A stretch of 64,000 nucleotides of DNA from JAPLFM01 sp964650885 (GTDB lineage Bacteria; Bacteroidota; Ignavibacteria; Kapaibacteriales; UBA2268), in NCBI GenBank assembly GCA_964650885.1, contig CAZYXG010000002.1:97113-161112 (forward strand), in the 5' to 3' direction. Shown here one piece after another: positions 7,699-15,892 of this stretch. The first letter of the stretch is position 1; each line of letters starts with the position of its first letter. Under the pieces are notes generated by a model. It saw only the letters and a list, made by a program, of their open reading frames with translations, was not told where the DNA came from and did not search any database. The translations under genes were made by a program, and so were the position numbers.

Positions 7699-10600
7699 AT
7701 GGAAGATGTATCTACTAATTCTAATTTTTTGTTTTTTACAAACAGAAACGAATACAAAGGCAGACTCAAAGCTCTTGCTATTTTCTGCATACTAGCTTCT
7801 ATGCTAACTTTGATAGCTTTAATTTCTTACACAAGGCAGGACGAAGCAAACGCTCAAATATCTTTGTTTGATTTGTTTGGCTTATTCACTGGCGATGAAA
7901 TTATAAAAATCAAAGCTTTAAGCACTCACAATTGGCTTGGTATCTTCGGTGCTTTTCTTGCCGATAAAATCTATAATGGAACGTTTGGATTGTCGTTAAT
8001 TCTATTGCCTGTATTTGCAATGGTATGGTTCTATGAAATCTTTAAAAACCTCACTTTAGAAAAGAAAACAGTCAAATACAGTATTTTCTACTTGTTCTCA
8101 ATTATTACAATCGCAACTCTTTCTGGAGTTTTAAGACAAACAGAAACATTTGCTGCTTTGCCAAAAGAACTAAGCGGAAGTGTTGGTTATTTCATTGCAG
8201 ATTTATGCCGCAATGTGTTCGGAATAATTGGTACTTTTAGTATTTTTGGATTCACAATGTTTGTGGCAGCTGTATATGCTTTCAGTTTGAAACCAGTAAC
8301 AGCGGTTCGCAATTTCTTGATTTGGTTAAAAAAACATGGTTATTTCATCAGTTTCAAAGTGGTTGAAACCAGAGGCGAAAGAGAAGAATATGCAAAAGAA
8401 GAAAGTTTAGATTCAATCAATAATGAACTAAATATTGATGAAGATAACTTTGATGAAGCAGAAGTATTGGAAGCATCAGAAAGTAATTACACTCCTAACT
8501 TTGTGATTAATAATCAAGCTGTTCTCAATGAAACTGCCAATATTTTGCAATTAGCCACAGATAAAGCAGCCGATAGTTTCACAGAAGAGCAAATCCTTAA
8601 AAACAAATTCTCAAATTTGAATACATTGAAAAATGTTTCTCGACAAGAAGCTATTGAGCAACCAGCTCGCCGAAGTTTATCAATTACTATTAGAAATAAT
8701 AATGTTGCCACTGGCTTCGAAAGATATTTTGGCGAAGAAACTATTGATTATAATTCAGCACTTGTGCCACAGCATAATGAACTTGCAATTGCAGGTGAAG
8801 AATCAAATACTATTGAAAATAGAGTTGGCTTTGGCGGTGGAGCAAACAGTAATAAAAATGACTTTGGTTACTATAATAATTACAACGATAAAGAACCAGA
8901 ATTGCCAATAAATGGTGTGAATAATTATTCAAACGGCACAACTGATTTGCCATTCAATAGTTTCAATGAAATGGAAGATAATTTAATTGAAGATATTTTC
9001 GATGAAGAACCAGAAACTCAAAATCAAAATACAAACAACACTTATAATGCTCAAAATCAGCAAATCAATAACAGTATTGAAAATAATGTAGTTGTAAATT
9101 ATAATAAAGTAGAAATTAATAATTATGTAAATCCATCACAAATAGAATATGCCGATGTGGAATACGGCGAAATGCGTGATGAATACGTAGAAACTCATAT
9201 TGTGCCAAAAGATATGCCTGTTGTTGATATGGAAACTCCAATTTTAGGTGAAGAAGTAAAACCACAAGAACCAGAAATATTAGATGAATTCATGTTGGAA
9301 TTTAATCAGATAGCTAATGAACTTAGTGGTCAGTCAGCTAAGATTGAAGAACATATTGAACTTGATAACTTACTTACAAATATCGAAAAAACTTTACTCA
9401 CTCAGCACAACAAGGAAATTGGTGGGGAAATAATTGATTTATCTAAAATTTCTATTCCGATAGAAAGACCTGCTAATAATTTGAACGCTATCACATTCGA
9501 TAATAGCGAACCAATAAGTATAACAAGTAAAGCTCAACTTGAAGCTATTGAAAATAAATTTATACCACAAGCTAAGATTACAGATTATGGAGCTAGCAAA
9601 GCTGCTGCACCATTAGCTGTTGCACCAATTTCTACTGCTTTGCTCGACGAGAAATTCCTTTATGTGATGCCTGGTATGAATTTGCTTCGCAAACAAGAAG
9701 TCAAAATTACTGTTGATGAAGTTGAGCTTAGAGAAAAAGCAACAATATTACAAAACAAGCTATTGCAATTCAAAATCAATATTTCGGATATCAATATAAT
9801 CCCTGGTCCTGTAGTTACTCAATATGAGTTTGCACTTGCCGATGGAATTAAAGTTAGCCGAGTGGAAGCACTTCAAGATGATATAGCAATGGCTTTGAAA
9901 GCTCGAGGAATTAGGATATTAGCTCCAGTGCCAGGAAAAGATAGAGTTGGGGTTGAAATTCCAAATAATAAACCGCAAATGGTTCTTTTCAGTGCATTGG
10001 TAGATTCTTTAGAGTTTCGCCAAACAAATATGCAATTACCATTAGCACTTGGCAAAATGACTGATGGGAAAGTATTTGTTTCGGATTTAGCTAAAATGCC
10101 ACACGTATTGGTTGCTGGTGCTACTGGCTCTGGTAAGTCAGTTGGTATTAATACAATTATGGCATCATTGCTTTATAAGAAACGACCCGAAGAACTGAAA
10201 TTCGTAATAATTGACCCTAAGAAAGTAGAACTTGCTCAATATCGCACTTTAGATAAACATTATTTGGCGACATCGCCAGATGTAAAAGATTTAATTGTTA
10301 CTCAATCGCATGAGGCAGTTAGTATTTTGAAATCTCTTGTGCTTGAAATGGAATTACGCTATGACTTACTTGCTGATGTTTTCTGCAAAAATTTAACTGA
10401 ATACAACGAGAAAATTGACAACGGAAGAGTGAAAGATACAGAGAAGTATCTTCACAAAAAAATGCCATATTTGGTTGTAATAATCGATGAGTTTGCAGAT
10501 TTGATATTAACAGCCAAAGAAGTGGAAGAACCTGTGCAAATGTTAGCTCAGAAAGCAAGAGCTATTGGAATTCATATAGTTTTGGCAACTCAAAGACCTT

Positions 10601-11124
10601 CGGTTGACGTTATCACAGGTATTATAAAAGCGAACTTCCCAACTCGTATGGCTTATATGGTTACTCAGAAAGTGGATTCAAAAACTATTTTAGATATGAA
10701 CGGAGCAGAGCAACTTCTTGGAAATGGTGATATGCTTATAGTTCCAAATGGCTCATCAACTCCAATACGCTTGCAAAATGCTTATATTTCTAGCGATGAA
10801 TCGGAAGATTTGGCTAGCTTTATTGGTTCACAACCTGGATATTCATCTCCTTATATGTTGCCTTCTATAAATAAAGCAACCGAAGATGGATTGTTTGATA
10901 TATCAAATGCAGATCCATTATTTATGGATGTAGTGCGAATGGTCATCCGTGAGCAACAAGCTACAGTATCTAACTTCCAGCGTAAGCTATCACTTGGTTT
11001 TTCAAGAGCAGGCAGACTAATGGACGATTTGGAAAGAGCTGGTATTGTTAGCCCTGCAAATGGCACAAAACCAAGACAATGCTTAATAGATTCAATGGAA
11101 GAATTTGAAAGACTATTTATGTAG
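7699..11124 (+). CDS. ftsK: DNA translocase FtsK/SpoIIIE
   Basis: FtsK is a septum-anchored hexameric motor that pumps chromosome ends into daughter cells and brings the dif recombination machinery into action. Residues 1-~210 hold about four membrane segments. A very long, Asn/Glu-rich, low-complexity linker covers ~220-640. The motor follows, with Walker A GATGSGKS at 807-814 and Walker B IIDEFADL (Asp930-Glu931). The winged-helix gamma domain that reads polar DNA signals is at ~1072-1141 (SNFQRKLSLGFSRAGRLMDDLE). At 1141 residues it is longer than many relatives, almost entirely because of the linker. A G-rich tract (GGGGGGAAG) precedes the ATG, a rare Shine-Dalgarno-like site here. Confidence 0.95.
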   Translation: MEDVSTNSNFLFFTNRNEYKGRLKALAIFCILASMLTLIALISYTRQDEANAQISLFDLFGLFTGDEIIKIKALSTHNWLGIFGAFLADKIYNGTFGLSLILLPVFAMVWFYEIFKNLTLEKKTVKYSIFYLFSIITIATLSGVLRQTETFAALPKELSGSVGYFIADLCRNVFGIIGTFSIFGFTMFVAAVYAFSLKPVTAVRNFLIWLKKHGYFISFKVVETRGEREEYAKEESLDSINNELNIDEDNFDEAEVLEASESNYTPNFVINNQAVLNETANILQLATDKAADSFTEEQILKNKFSNLNTLKNVSRQEAIEQPARRSLSITIRNNNVATGFERYFGEETIDYNSALVPQHNELAIAGEESNTIENRVGFGGGANSNKNDFGYYNNYNDKEPELPINGVNNYSNGTTDLPFNSFNEMEDNLIEDIFDEEPETQNQNTNNTYNAQNQQINNSIENNVVVNYNKVEINNYVNPSQIEYADVEYGEMRDEYVETHIVPKDMPVVDMETPILGEEVKPQEPEILDEFMLEFNQIANELSGQSAKIEEHIELDNLLTNIEKTLLTQHNKEIGGEIIDLSKISIPIERPANNLNAITFDNSEPISITSKAQLEAIENKFIPQAKITDYGASKAAAPLAVAPISTALLDEKFLYVMPGMNLLRKQEVKITVDEVELREKATILQNKLLQFKINISDINIIPGPVVTQYEFALADGIKVSRVEALQDDIAMALKARGIRILAPVPGKDRVGVEIPNNKPQMVLFSALVDSLEFRQTNMQLPLALGKMTDGKVFVSDLAKMPHVLVAGATGSGKSVGINTIMASLLYKKRPEELKFVIIDPKKVELAQYRTLDKHYLATSPDVKDLIVTQSHEAVSILKSLVLEMELRYDLLADVFCKNLTEYNEKIDNGRVKDTEKYLHKKMPYLVVIIDEFADLILTAKEVEEPVQMLAQKARAIGIHIVLATQRPSVDVITGIIKANFPTRMAYMVTQKVDSKTILDMNGAEQLLGNGDMLIVPNGSSTPIRLQNAYISSDESEDLASFIGSQPGYSSPYMLPSINKATEDGLFDISNADPLFMDVVRMVIREQQATVSNFQRKLSLGFSRAGRLMDDLERAGIVSPANGTKPRQCLIDSMEEFERLFM

Positions 11125-11144
11125 TATTTATTTTGAAATTAAAA

Positions 11145-11172
11145 GGGTTGGCATTGAGCCAACCTTTTTTTT
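11145..11172. terminator. Bidirectional terminator between ftsK and the PhnA-like gene
   Basis: The stem GGTTGGC / GCCAACC (11146-11152 with 11158-11164) with loop ATTGA runs into eight T residues on the plus strand. On the minus strand it ends in CCCTTTT, so it can serve both convergent genes. Confidence 0.8.
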
Positions 11173-11174
11173 GC

Positions 11175-11399
11175 TTATTTCTTTTTGACAAATTCAGTTC
11201 TCAAAACCAAAGATTGTCCTTCAATTTTGCAATCAATCTCATCGGGATTGTCTGTCAATCTAATTTTCTTAACTACTGTGCCTTGCTTCAAATTTAGTGA
11301 CGAACCTTTCACTTTCAAATCTTTAATCAATTGAACAGTATCTCCACTTGCAAGTGTTTTACCATTTGCATCTTTAACTACGATTTCGTCATCAGCCAT
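11175..11399 (-). CDS. PhnA/YjdM C-terminal-domain protein
   Basis: The 74 residues match the C-terminal SH3-like half of the PhnA/YjdM family: VVKDANGKTLASGD, VQLIKDLKVKGSS, LNLKQGTVVKKIRL and IDCKIEGQ. The N-terminal zinc ribbon of the full-length form is absent; the ORF begins directly at this domain. The link to alkylphosphonate use is historical and weak, and no phosphonate genes are nearby. The gene stands alone, convergent with ftsK. Confidence 0.8.
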   Translation of the reverse strand: MADDEIVVKDANGKTLASGDTVQLIKDLKVKGSSLNLKQGTVVKKIRLTDNPDEIDCKIEGQSLVLRTEFVKKK

Positions 11400-11490
11400 T
11401 GTGTTATTTCTATTTGTATGGGAAAAGAATGTAAGTTAATAATTACAAATAATAAAAATTATGACTTAAGTTAGGTTCGCAAATTTTTCA

Positions 11491-11519
11491 GCAATAAAAT
11501 CTCATTTAGATTTTATTGC
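11491..11519. other. 12-bp perfect inverted repeat
   Basis: GCAATAAAATCT (11491-11502) and its exact complement (11508-11519) flank a 5-base loop CATTT. No T tract follows on the plus strand, so it is not a plain terminator. It lies about 95 bases upstream of the minus-strand PhnA-like gene and 390 before the lipoprotein gene. Confidence 0.6.
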
Positions 11520-11841
11520 TTGCTATTATTACAACTAATTAAATATAAAATGAGAGATTAAATCCAGCAAATTGCTAAAGGACTTATAATTATCTAAGTT
11601 AAATATGAAATTATGTAACACAAAATCTATTTCATATATTCCAACGACTTACGTTAAATATATACAATACTAGAGAGTTGTTTTACGTCTGAGAGCTATA
11701 ATAAAAATAAGAATCGCAAAAACGAATTAATCTTCAAATTTCTGTGTTCCTTTTATAAACAAATATTGAATCCCAACTAGTAAAAATCTTAAAATGAATT
11801 AGAAAGCAGCAACATTAATTCATAACTCATAAAGATAAAAC

Positions 11842-11872
11842 TTGTTTATTTGCTCAGAAAATTCGATATTTG
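11842..11872 (+). promoter_or_regulatory. candidate promoter for the lipoprotein-LysM pair
   Basis: TTG at 11842-11844, a 20-base spacer and GATATTTG at 11865-11872 resemble the TTTG / TAnnTTTG promoter with one mismatch in the -7 box. The start codon is 37 bases downstream. Confidence 0.35.
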
Positions 11873-11908
11873 CACTTAATATCAAACAAAATTCAATAAA
11901 GGTGAAAA

Positions 11909-12205
11909 GTGTTGAATAAATTAAAATCAAAATATATGCTAGGAGCATTATTGATAGTGGGCTTGGCTTCAAGTTGCACTCCAATGATTACACCTGAGCA
12001 ACTTGCTAAGTTGCAAGAATTGAGAAAAAGAGAAGTTGTTATTAATGATGAAATTTCATCAATTAATAGAGATATTCAAAAAGTTCAAATTGAATTGAAT
12101 GGTAGAATGTCTGAACTTAAAGATTGCAACGATAAAAAAGATTACTTAACAAAGAAACTTGCTAACTGGCCAAATGTTTGGCCCGAAGGTACTAACAAAA
12201 AATAA
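11909..12205 (+). CDS. small lipoprotein with coiled coil
   Basis: A signal peptide (LGALLIVGLASSC) ends in a plausible lipobox with Cys23 as the lipidated residue. The remaining ~75 residues are a heptad-rich helix (LAKLQELRKREVVINDEISSINRD...), predicted to form a coiled coil. The first codon is GTG at 11909; a TTG directly after it is the alternative. AAAGGTGA upstream is a reasonable Shine-Dalgarno. It shares an LKDC motif within its helix with the next protein, 17 bases downstream, suggesting that they interact or arose from a common coiled-coil module. Function unknown. Confidence 0.7.
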   Translation: MLNKLKSKYMLGALLIVGLASSCTPMITPEQLAKLQELRKREVVINDEISSINRDIQKVQIELNGRMSELKDCNDKKDYLTKKLANWPNVWPEGTNKK

Positions 12206-12222
12206 TTGAGGAATAAAAGAAA

Positions 12223-13005
12223 ATGAAAATCAAAAATATAATGTTAGGCATTGCCTTAATTTCTACAGTTACATTTGCTCAAGTAGCTCCAGATAGCAAA
12301 CCAGATGCTGAACTTACTAAAAAAGAAGCAGAGCTTCGTGTTTTAGATTGGGAAGGAAGAATCAAATCTTTGGAAGACAAACTTGCTTCTGTTAAAAATG
12401 ATCAAAATAAAATTAGAACTCAATTGCAAGATGCAGTGCAATCTTTAAAAGATTGCAAAGATGCTTATAGCAATTTGATTGGTGCTACTGAAGCAGACAT
12501 CAATAAATTCAGAGAAGATTTAGGTAAATTGGAAGGTAGAGTTCGTGAGTTGCAAAAACTTAGCAACGATGAATTAGCGGACAAAAGAGCTGATGTTGAA
12601 TTGTTACAATCTGACTACTTGAAATTCAGAGATACAAAAATTGCTGTATTGCCAGAATTCTATGATAGAGTAGTTAAATTAGGAACTGACATCAATGGTC
12701 TTTACAGAGAAAAATTAATAAAAACATACACAGTTGGTACTTGGGAAGAAAACAAAGACTGTCTATGGAATATCGCTGGAAGAACTGAAATTTATGGAGA
12801 TCCTTTCTTATGGCCAAAAATTTGGCAACAAAATAAAGACATCATCAGAAATCCAGATATCATCCACCCAGGTCAAGTTTTAACTTTGCCTGTGAAAGCT
12901 GAAAAAACTAGCGATGAAATGAAAGCTGAGAGAAAATACTTTAGAACAAAACGTGCTGCAATGGAAAAAACTTCCGAAGAAAAAACAGCACAAACTGGAA
13001 AATAA
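12223..13005 (+). CDS. secreted coiled-coil protein with C-terminal LysM-like domain
   Basis: An N-terminal signal peptide ends near ISTVTFAQ. Residues ~30-165 are a long predicted coiled coil, including SLKDCKDAY, which echoes the LKDC in the lipoprotein before it. Residues ~172-225 look like a LysM peptidoglycan-binding domain: YTVGTWEENKDCLWNIAG, then IYGDPFLWPKIWQQNKD and HPGQVLTLP. The C-terminus is basic (MKAERKYFRTKRAAME). The pair is likely a periplasmic cell-wall-binding complex, with the lipoprotein as membrane anchor. That function is inferred from domains only. Confidence 0.8.
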   Translation: MKIKNIMLGIALISTVTFAQVAPDSKPDAELTKKEAELRVLDWEGRIKSLEDKLASVKNDQNKIRTQLQDAVQSLKDCKDAYSNLIGATEADINKFREDLGKLEGRVRELQKLSNDELADKRADVELLQSDYLKFRDTKIAVLPEFYDRVVKLGTDINGLYREKLIKTYTVGTWEENKDCLWNIAGRTEIYGDPFLWPKIWQQNKDIIRNPDIIHPGQVLTLPVKAEKTSDEMKAERKYFRTKRAAMEKTSEEKTAQTGK

Positions 13006-13036
13006 TTTAAAATGTTTAAAAGTAATTTTTAATATT

Positions 13037-13069
13037 AAAGCCTCAGCAATTAAATTGCTGAGGCTTTTT
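13037..13069 (+). terminator. Rho-independent terminator after the LysM gene
   Basis: A 14-bp perfect stem (13037-13050 with 13054-13067; arm AAAGCCTCAGCAAT) with a minimal TAA loop runs into five T residues. phoH begins 15 bases later. Confidence 0.9.
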
Positions 13070-13083
13070 ATTTAAGAGTTGAA

Positions 13084-14124
13084 ATGGAATTTGCAGAAAA
13101 GAAATTAGTTTTAGAAAATAAGTATTTAATAAACCTTTTTGGTGCTAACGACGACATTTTGAATTTGATTGAAAATCACTTCAATGCATCAATTATAGTG
13201 CGTGGTAATCTTGTTACTCTTAAAGGAAACCCTGAAGAAGTAACTGCTATTGAATCTATTCTGAAAGAACTTACCTATATTATTGAAAAAAATGGTAATA
13301 TTAGCGAAAGAGATGTTAGGACTACGATTAGCTTAGTGGAAATTAACCACAATCACAATCAAACTTTCTCATTAAAGAATGCTGGAAATGTAATCTATCA
13401 AGGCAACAAGGAAATAATCCGTGCTAGAACTGATAGACAAATGGAGTATTGGCAGAAAGTTAATCATAACGATATAGTGTTTTCTATTGGGCCTGCTGGT
13501 ACTGGTAAAACTTTCCTTGCTGTGGCTATGGCACTTGCTGCTTTAAAGAAAAATGAAGTTAGTAAAATTATATTAGCTCGACCTGCAATTGAAGCAGGTG
13601 AATCATTGGGCTACTTACCTGGAGATTTGGTGGACAAAATAGATCCATACTTACGACCACTCAATGATGCATTGCAAAGTATGATGAGTCCAGATAAATA
13701 TAAATCGCTTAAAGAAAAGAATGTGCTTGAAATCAGCCCTTTGGCATATATGAGAGGTAGAACTTTAAGCAACTCATTCATTATTTTGGATGAAGCTCAG
13801 AATGCAACTCGCACCCAAATGAAAATGTTCTTGACTAGATTAGGCGAGGGATCTAAAGTTGTCGTTACTGGTGACGTTACTCAGATAGATTTGAAATACT
13901 CAAGCGATTCTGGTCTTATAGAAGCTGCTCGCTTGTTCAAAGGTATTAAAGGAATAGATTATGTCTATTTCGATGCAGGCGATGTGGTTCGACATAGATT
14001 AGTTGCTGATATAATTAGAGCTTATGAGAAAAAAAGAGCAATGGAAGATAATCAATCTAATAGCGATGAATTACAAAAACCAGAAGTGAATACAAAACCA
14101 AAACTCAGAAAACCAAAGGCATAG
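13084..14124 (+). CDS. phoH: PhoH-family ATPase
   Basis: The 346-residue protein has a KH-like N-terminal region (~15-70, NASIIVRGNLVTLKGNPEEV) and a P-loop ATPase domain. Walker A GPAGTGKT is at 136-143 and Walker B FIILDEAQNAT at about 233-243, followed by TGDVTQIDL and DVVRHRLVADII. This is the YbeZ/PhoL layout; family members are linked to RNA handling and often sit near ybeY. The C-terminal ~30 residues are a charged tail. It heads a tight run: cdaA starts 6 bases after its stop and miaA directly after that. Confidence 0.93.
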   Translation: MEFAEKKLVLENKYLINLFGANDDILNLIENHFNASIIVRGNLVTLKGNPEEVTAIESILKELTYIIEKNGNISERDVRTTISLVEINHNHNQTFSLKNAGNVIYQGNKEIIRARTDRQMEYWQKVNHNDIVFSIGPAGTGKTFLAVAMALAALKKNEVSKIILARPAIEAGESLGYLPGDLVDKIDPYLRPLNDALQSMMSPDKYKSLKEKNVLEISPLAYMRGRTLSNSFIILDEAQNATRTQMKMFLTRLGEGSKVVVTGDVTQIDLKYSSDSGLIEAARLFKGIKGIDYVYFDAGDVVRHRLVADIIRAYEKKRAMEDNQSNSDELQKPEVNTKPKLRKPKA

Positions 14125-14130
14125 CATAAT

Positions 14131-14907
14131 TTGTTTGAATTATTTAAAATAGGATTTCTTTCTATAACTTTAGTGGATGTGTTAGACATTTCTTTAGTTA
14201 CTTTAATCTTCTATGGTTTATATAGAGCATTGAAAGATACTATTGCTGTGCAAATTTTGTTTGGCTTAGTTATATTGATTGGCTTAAAGTTCATTACCGA
14301 AGCTATCAATTTGAAATCAATAAATTGGATACTCAACACAATACTCGAAATTTGGCTTTTAGCATTTATTATTCTATTCCAGCCAGAGTTAAGAAAATTA
14401 TTACTTTTGATTACCAAATCAAGATTATTCCAACTCTTTGTTCGCAATAGAATACCTGGCACTATCTATGATGTAATTGAAGCTGTAGAAGAGCTGGCCG
14501 AGAAAAGAACTGGTGCATTGATAGTTTTCCCAAATTCCCAAAATGTTCAAATGACAATTGACACTGGTATTCCTCTGCAAGCTGTGGTTACCAAAGAGTT
14601 GATTATGTCTATTTTCTCTACCAAATCGCCCCTTCACGATGGTGCTATTGTAATTGAAAATCAAACTATACTTGCTGCAAGATGCGTTTTACCATTGTCT
14701 GGCGAAGTAAAGTTAAATAATAGAAACTTAGGTACTCGGCATAGAGCAGCACTTGGCTTGACAGAGCAAGTAGATGCTGTGGTTATTGTCGTTTCCGAAG
14801 AAACTGGGTGGATTTCTCTTGCAGATAGCGGACAATTGATGAGCAAACTTTCTATTGAAAAATTGCAATCTGAACTGAAAGCAAGATTATTCGACAATAA
14901 TAGATAG
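14131..14907 (+). CDS. cdaA: diadenylate cyclase (CdaA family)
   Basis: CdaA makes the second messenger c-di-AMP from two ATP. Three membrane segments (about 13-31, 38-58, 68-86) precede a DAC domain. The two catalytic motifs are intact: DGA at 170-172 (SPLHDGAIVIEN) and RHR at 203-205 (LGTRHRAALGL). Length (258) is normal for CdaA. The start is TTG at 14131, giving the MFELFKIGFL start expected for FCB-group members. No CdaR, GlmM or c-di-AMP phosphodiesterase gene is in the window. The location beside dacB fits the known link between c-di-AMP and cell-wall balance. Confidence 0.95.
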   Translation: MFELFKIGFLSITLVDVLDISLVTLIFYGLYRALKDTIAVQILFGLVILIGLKFITEAINLKSINWILNTILEIWLLAFIILFQPELRKLLLLITKSRLFQLFVRNRIPGTIYDVIEAVEELAEKRTGALIVFPNSQNVQMTIDTGIPLQAVVTKELIMSIFSTKSPLHDGAIVIENQTILAARCVLPLSGEVKLNNRNLGTRHRAALGLTEQVDAVVIVVSEETGWISLADSGQLMSKLSIEKLQSELKARLFDNNR

Positions 14908-15852
14908 ATGATTAAAGATAAAATAGATACTTTAGTTATTTGTGGGGCTACTGCTTCTGGCAAAACACAACTTTCACTTGATTTATCAAATCTTTTCGAT
15001 ATTGAATTAATTTCGGCAGACTCTCGACAGCTTTTCAGATATATGAATATTGGCACTGCCAAACCAAGTAAAGAAGAATTGGCTTTAGCTCCTCATTGGT
15101 TTATTGATTGGAAAAATCCTGATGAGTTTTATTCGGCTGGACAGTTTGGTAGGGAAGCTCTTGCTAAAGTAAAAGAAATAAATTCTAAAGAGAAATTGCC
15201 AGTAGTTGTTGGCGGCTCTGGTCTTTACATTCAAGCTTTAGTGGAAGGAATACAAAAAGAAATCACAGATGCTACAACTCTTACCAATAGAGAATTACTA
15301 AATAATAGATTAGCAATTGAAGGAATTGAAATTCTTTTTAAAGAATTGCAAAAAGTAGATAATGATTCAGCTGAGCTTTACAAATCAAAAAATCCAAGGC
15401 GTGTGATTAGGGCATTGGAGTACTATTTGACGTATGGAAAGAAATTTTCTGAGAATATAGAAGAAAGTGAGAATTCGAGTTTAATCAATCCAATTTATAT
15501 ATTCGTTGATAAACCAAGAGATAAACTTTATTTGGATATAAACAATAGATGCGACCAAATGTGGCAGAATGGACTACTTGAAGAAACACAAAAGTTACTT
15601 GATATTGGGTATGGAAAAGAGTTGAATTCTATGAATACTGTTGGATATAAGGAAGTAATTCAATTTTTCGAGAAAGAATTGACAGAAAATGAGGCGATTG
15701 AAAAGTTCAAGAAAGTAACAAGAAACTATGCAAAAAGGCAAATTACTTGGTTCAGAAGGATAGAAAATAAGTATAATTATGAGCAAAATACTAATTCTTT
15801 GCAAATTCTTAATAACTACGTAAATAAATTATTGCTTAGTAAAAATAAATGA
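14908..15852 (+). CDS. miaA: tRNA dimethylallyltransferase
   Basis: MiaA puts a dimethylallyl group on A37 of tRNAs reading UNN codons. The 314-residue protein has the P-loop GATASGKTQ at about 9-17, ISADSRQLFRYMNIGTAKPS, VVVGGSGLYIQALVEG, the PRRVIRALEYY helix and the C-terminal YAKRQITWFRR signature. The ATG follows the cdaA stop with no gap. Its DMAPP substrate comes from the isoprenoid pathway that includes ispE, also in this window. Confidence 0.96.
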   Translation: MIKDKIDTLVICGATASGKTQLSLDLSNLFDIELISADSRQLFRYMNIGTAKPSKEELALAPHWFIDWKNPDEFYSAGQFGREALAKVKEINSKEKLPVVVGGSGLYIQALVEGIQKEITDATTLTNRELLNNRLAIEGIEILFKELQKVDNDSAELYKSKNPRRVIRALEYYLTYGKKFSENIEESENSSLINPIYIFVDKPRDKLYLDINNRCDQMWQNGLLEETQKLLDIGYGKELNSMNTVGYKEVIQFFEKELTENEAIEKFKKVTRNYAKRQITWFRRIENKYNYEQNTNSLQILNNYVNKLLLSKNK

Positions 15853-15892
15853 GTTAAATTGCTTTTGCAGTATAATAAAAACCCCACCAAAA

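Larger units (their letters stand above)
11400..11908. other. 509-base noncoding stretch
   Basis: No credible ORF is seen on either strand. It contains a 12-bp perfect hairpin (11491-11519), a short copy of a TCATAACTCATAA sequence (about 11819-11831) like the units of the tandem array near 28983-29045, and a promoter-like sequence just before the lipoprotein gene. The rest is unstructured AT-rich sequence. A small RNA cannot be excluded. Confidence 0.5.
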
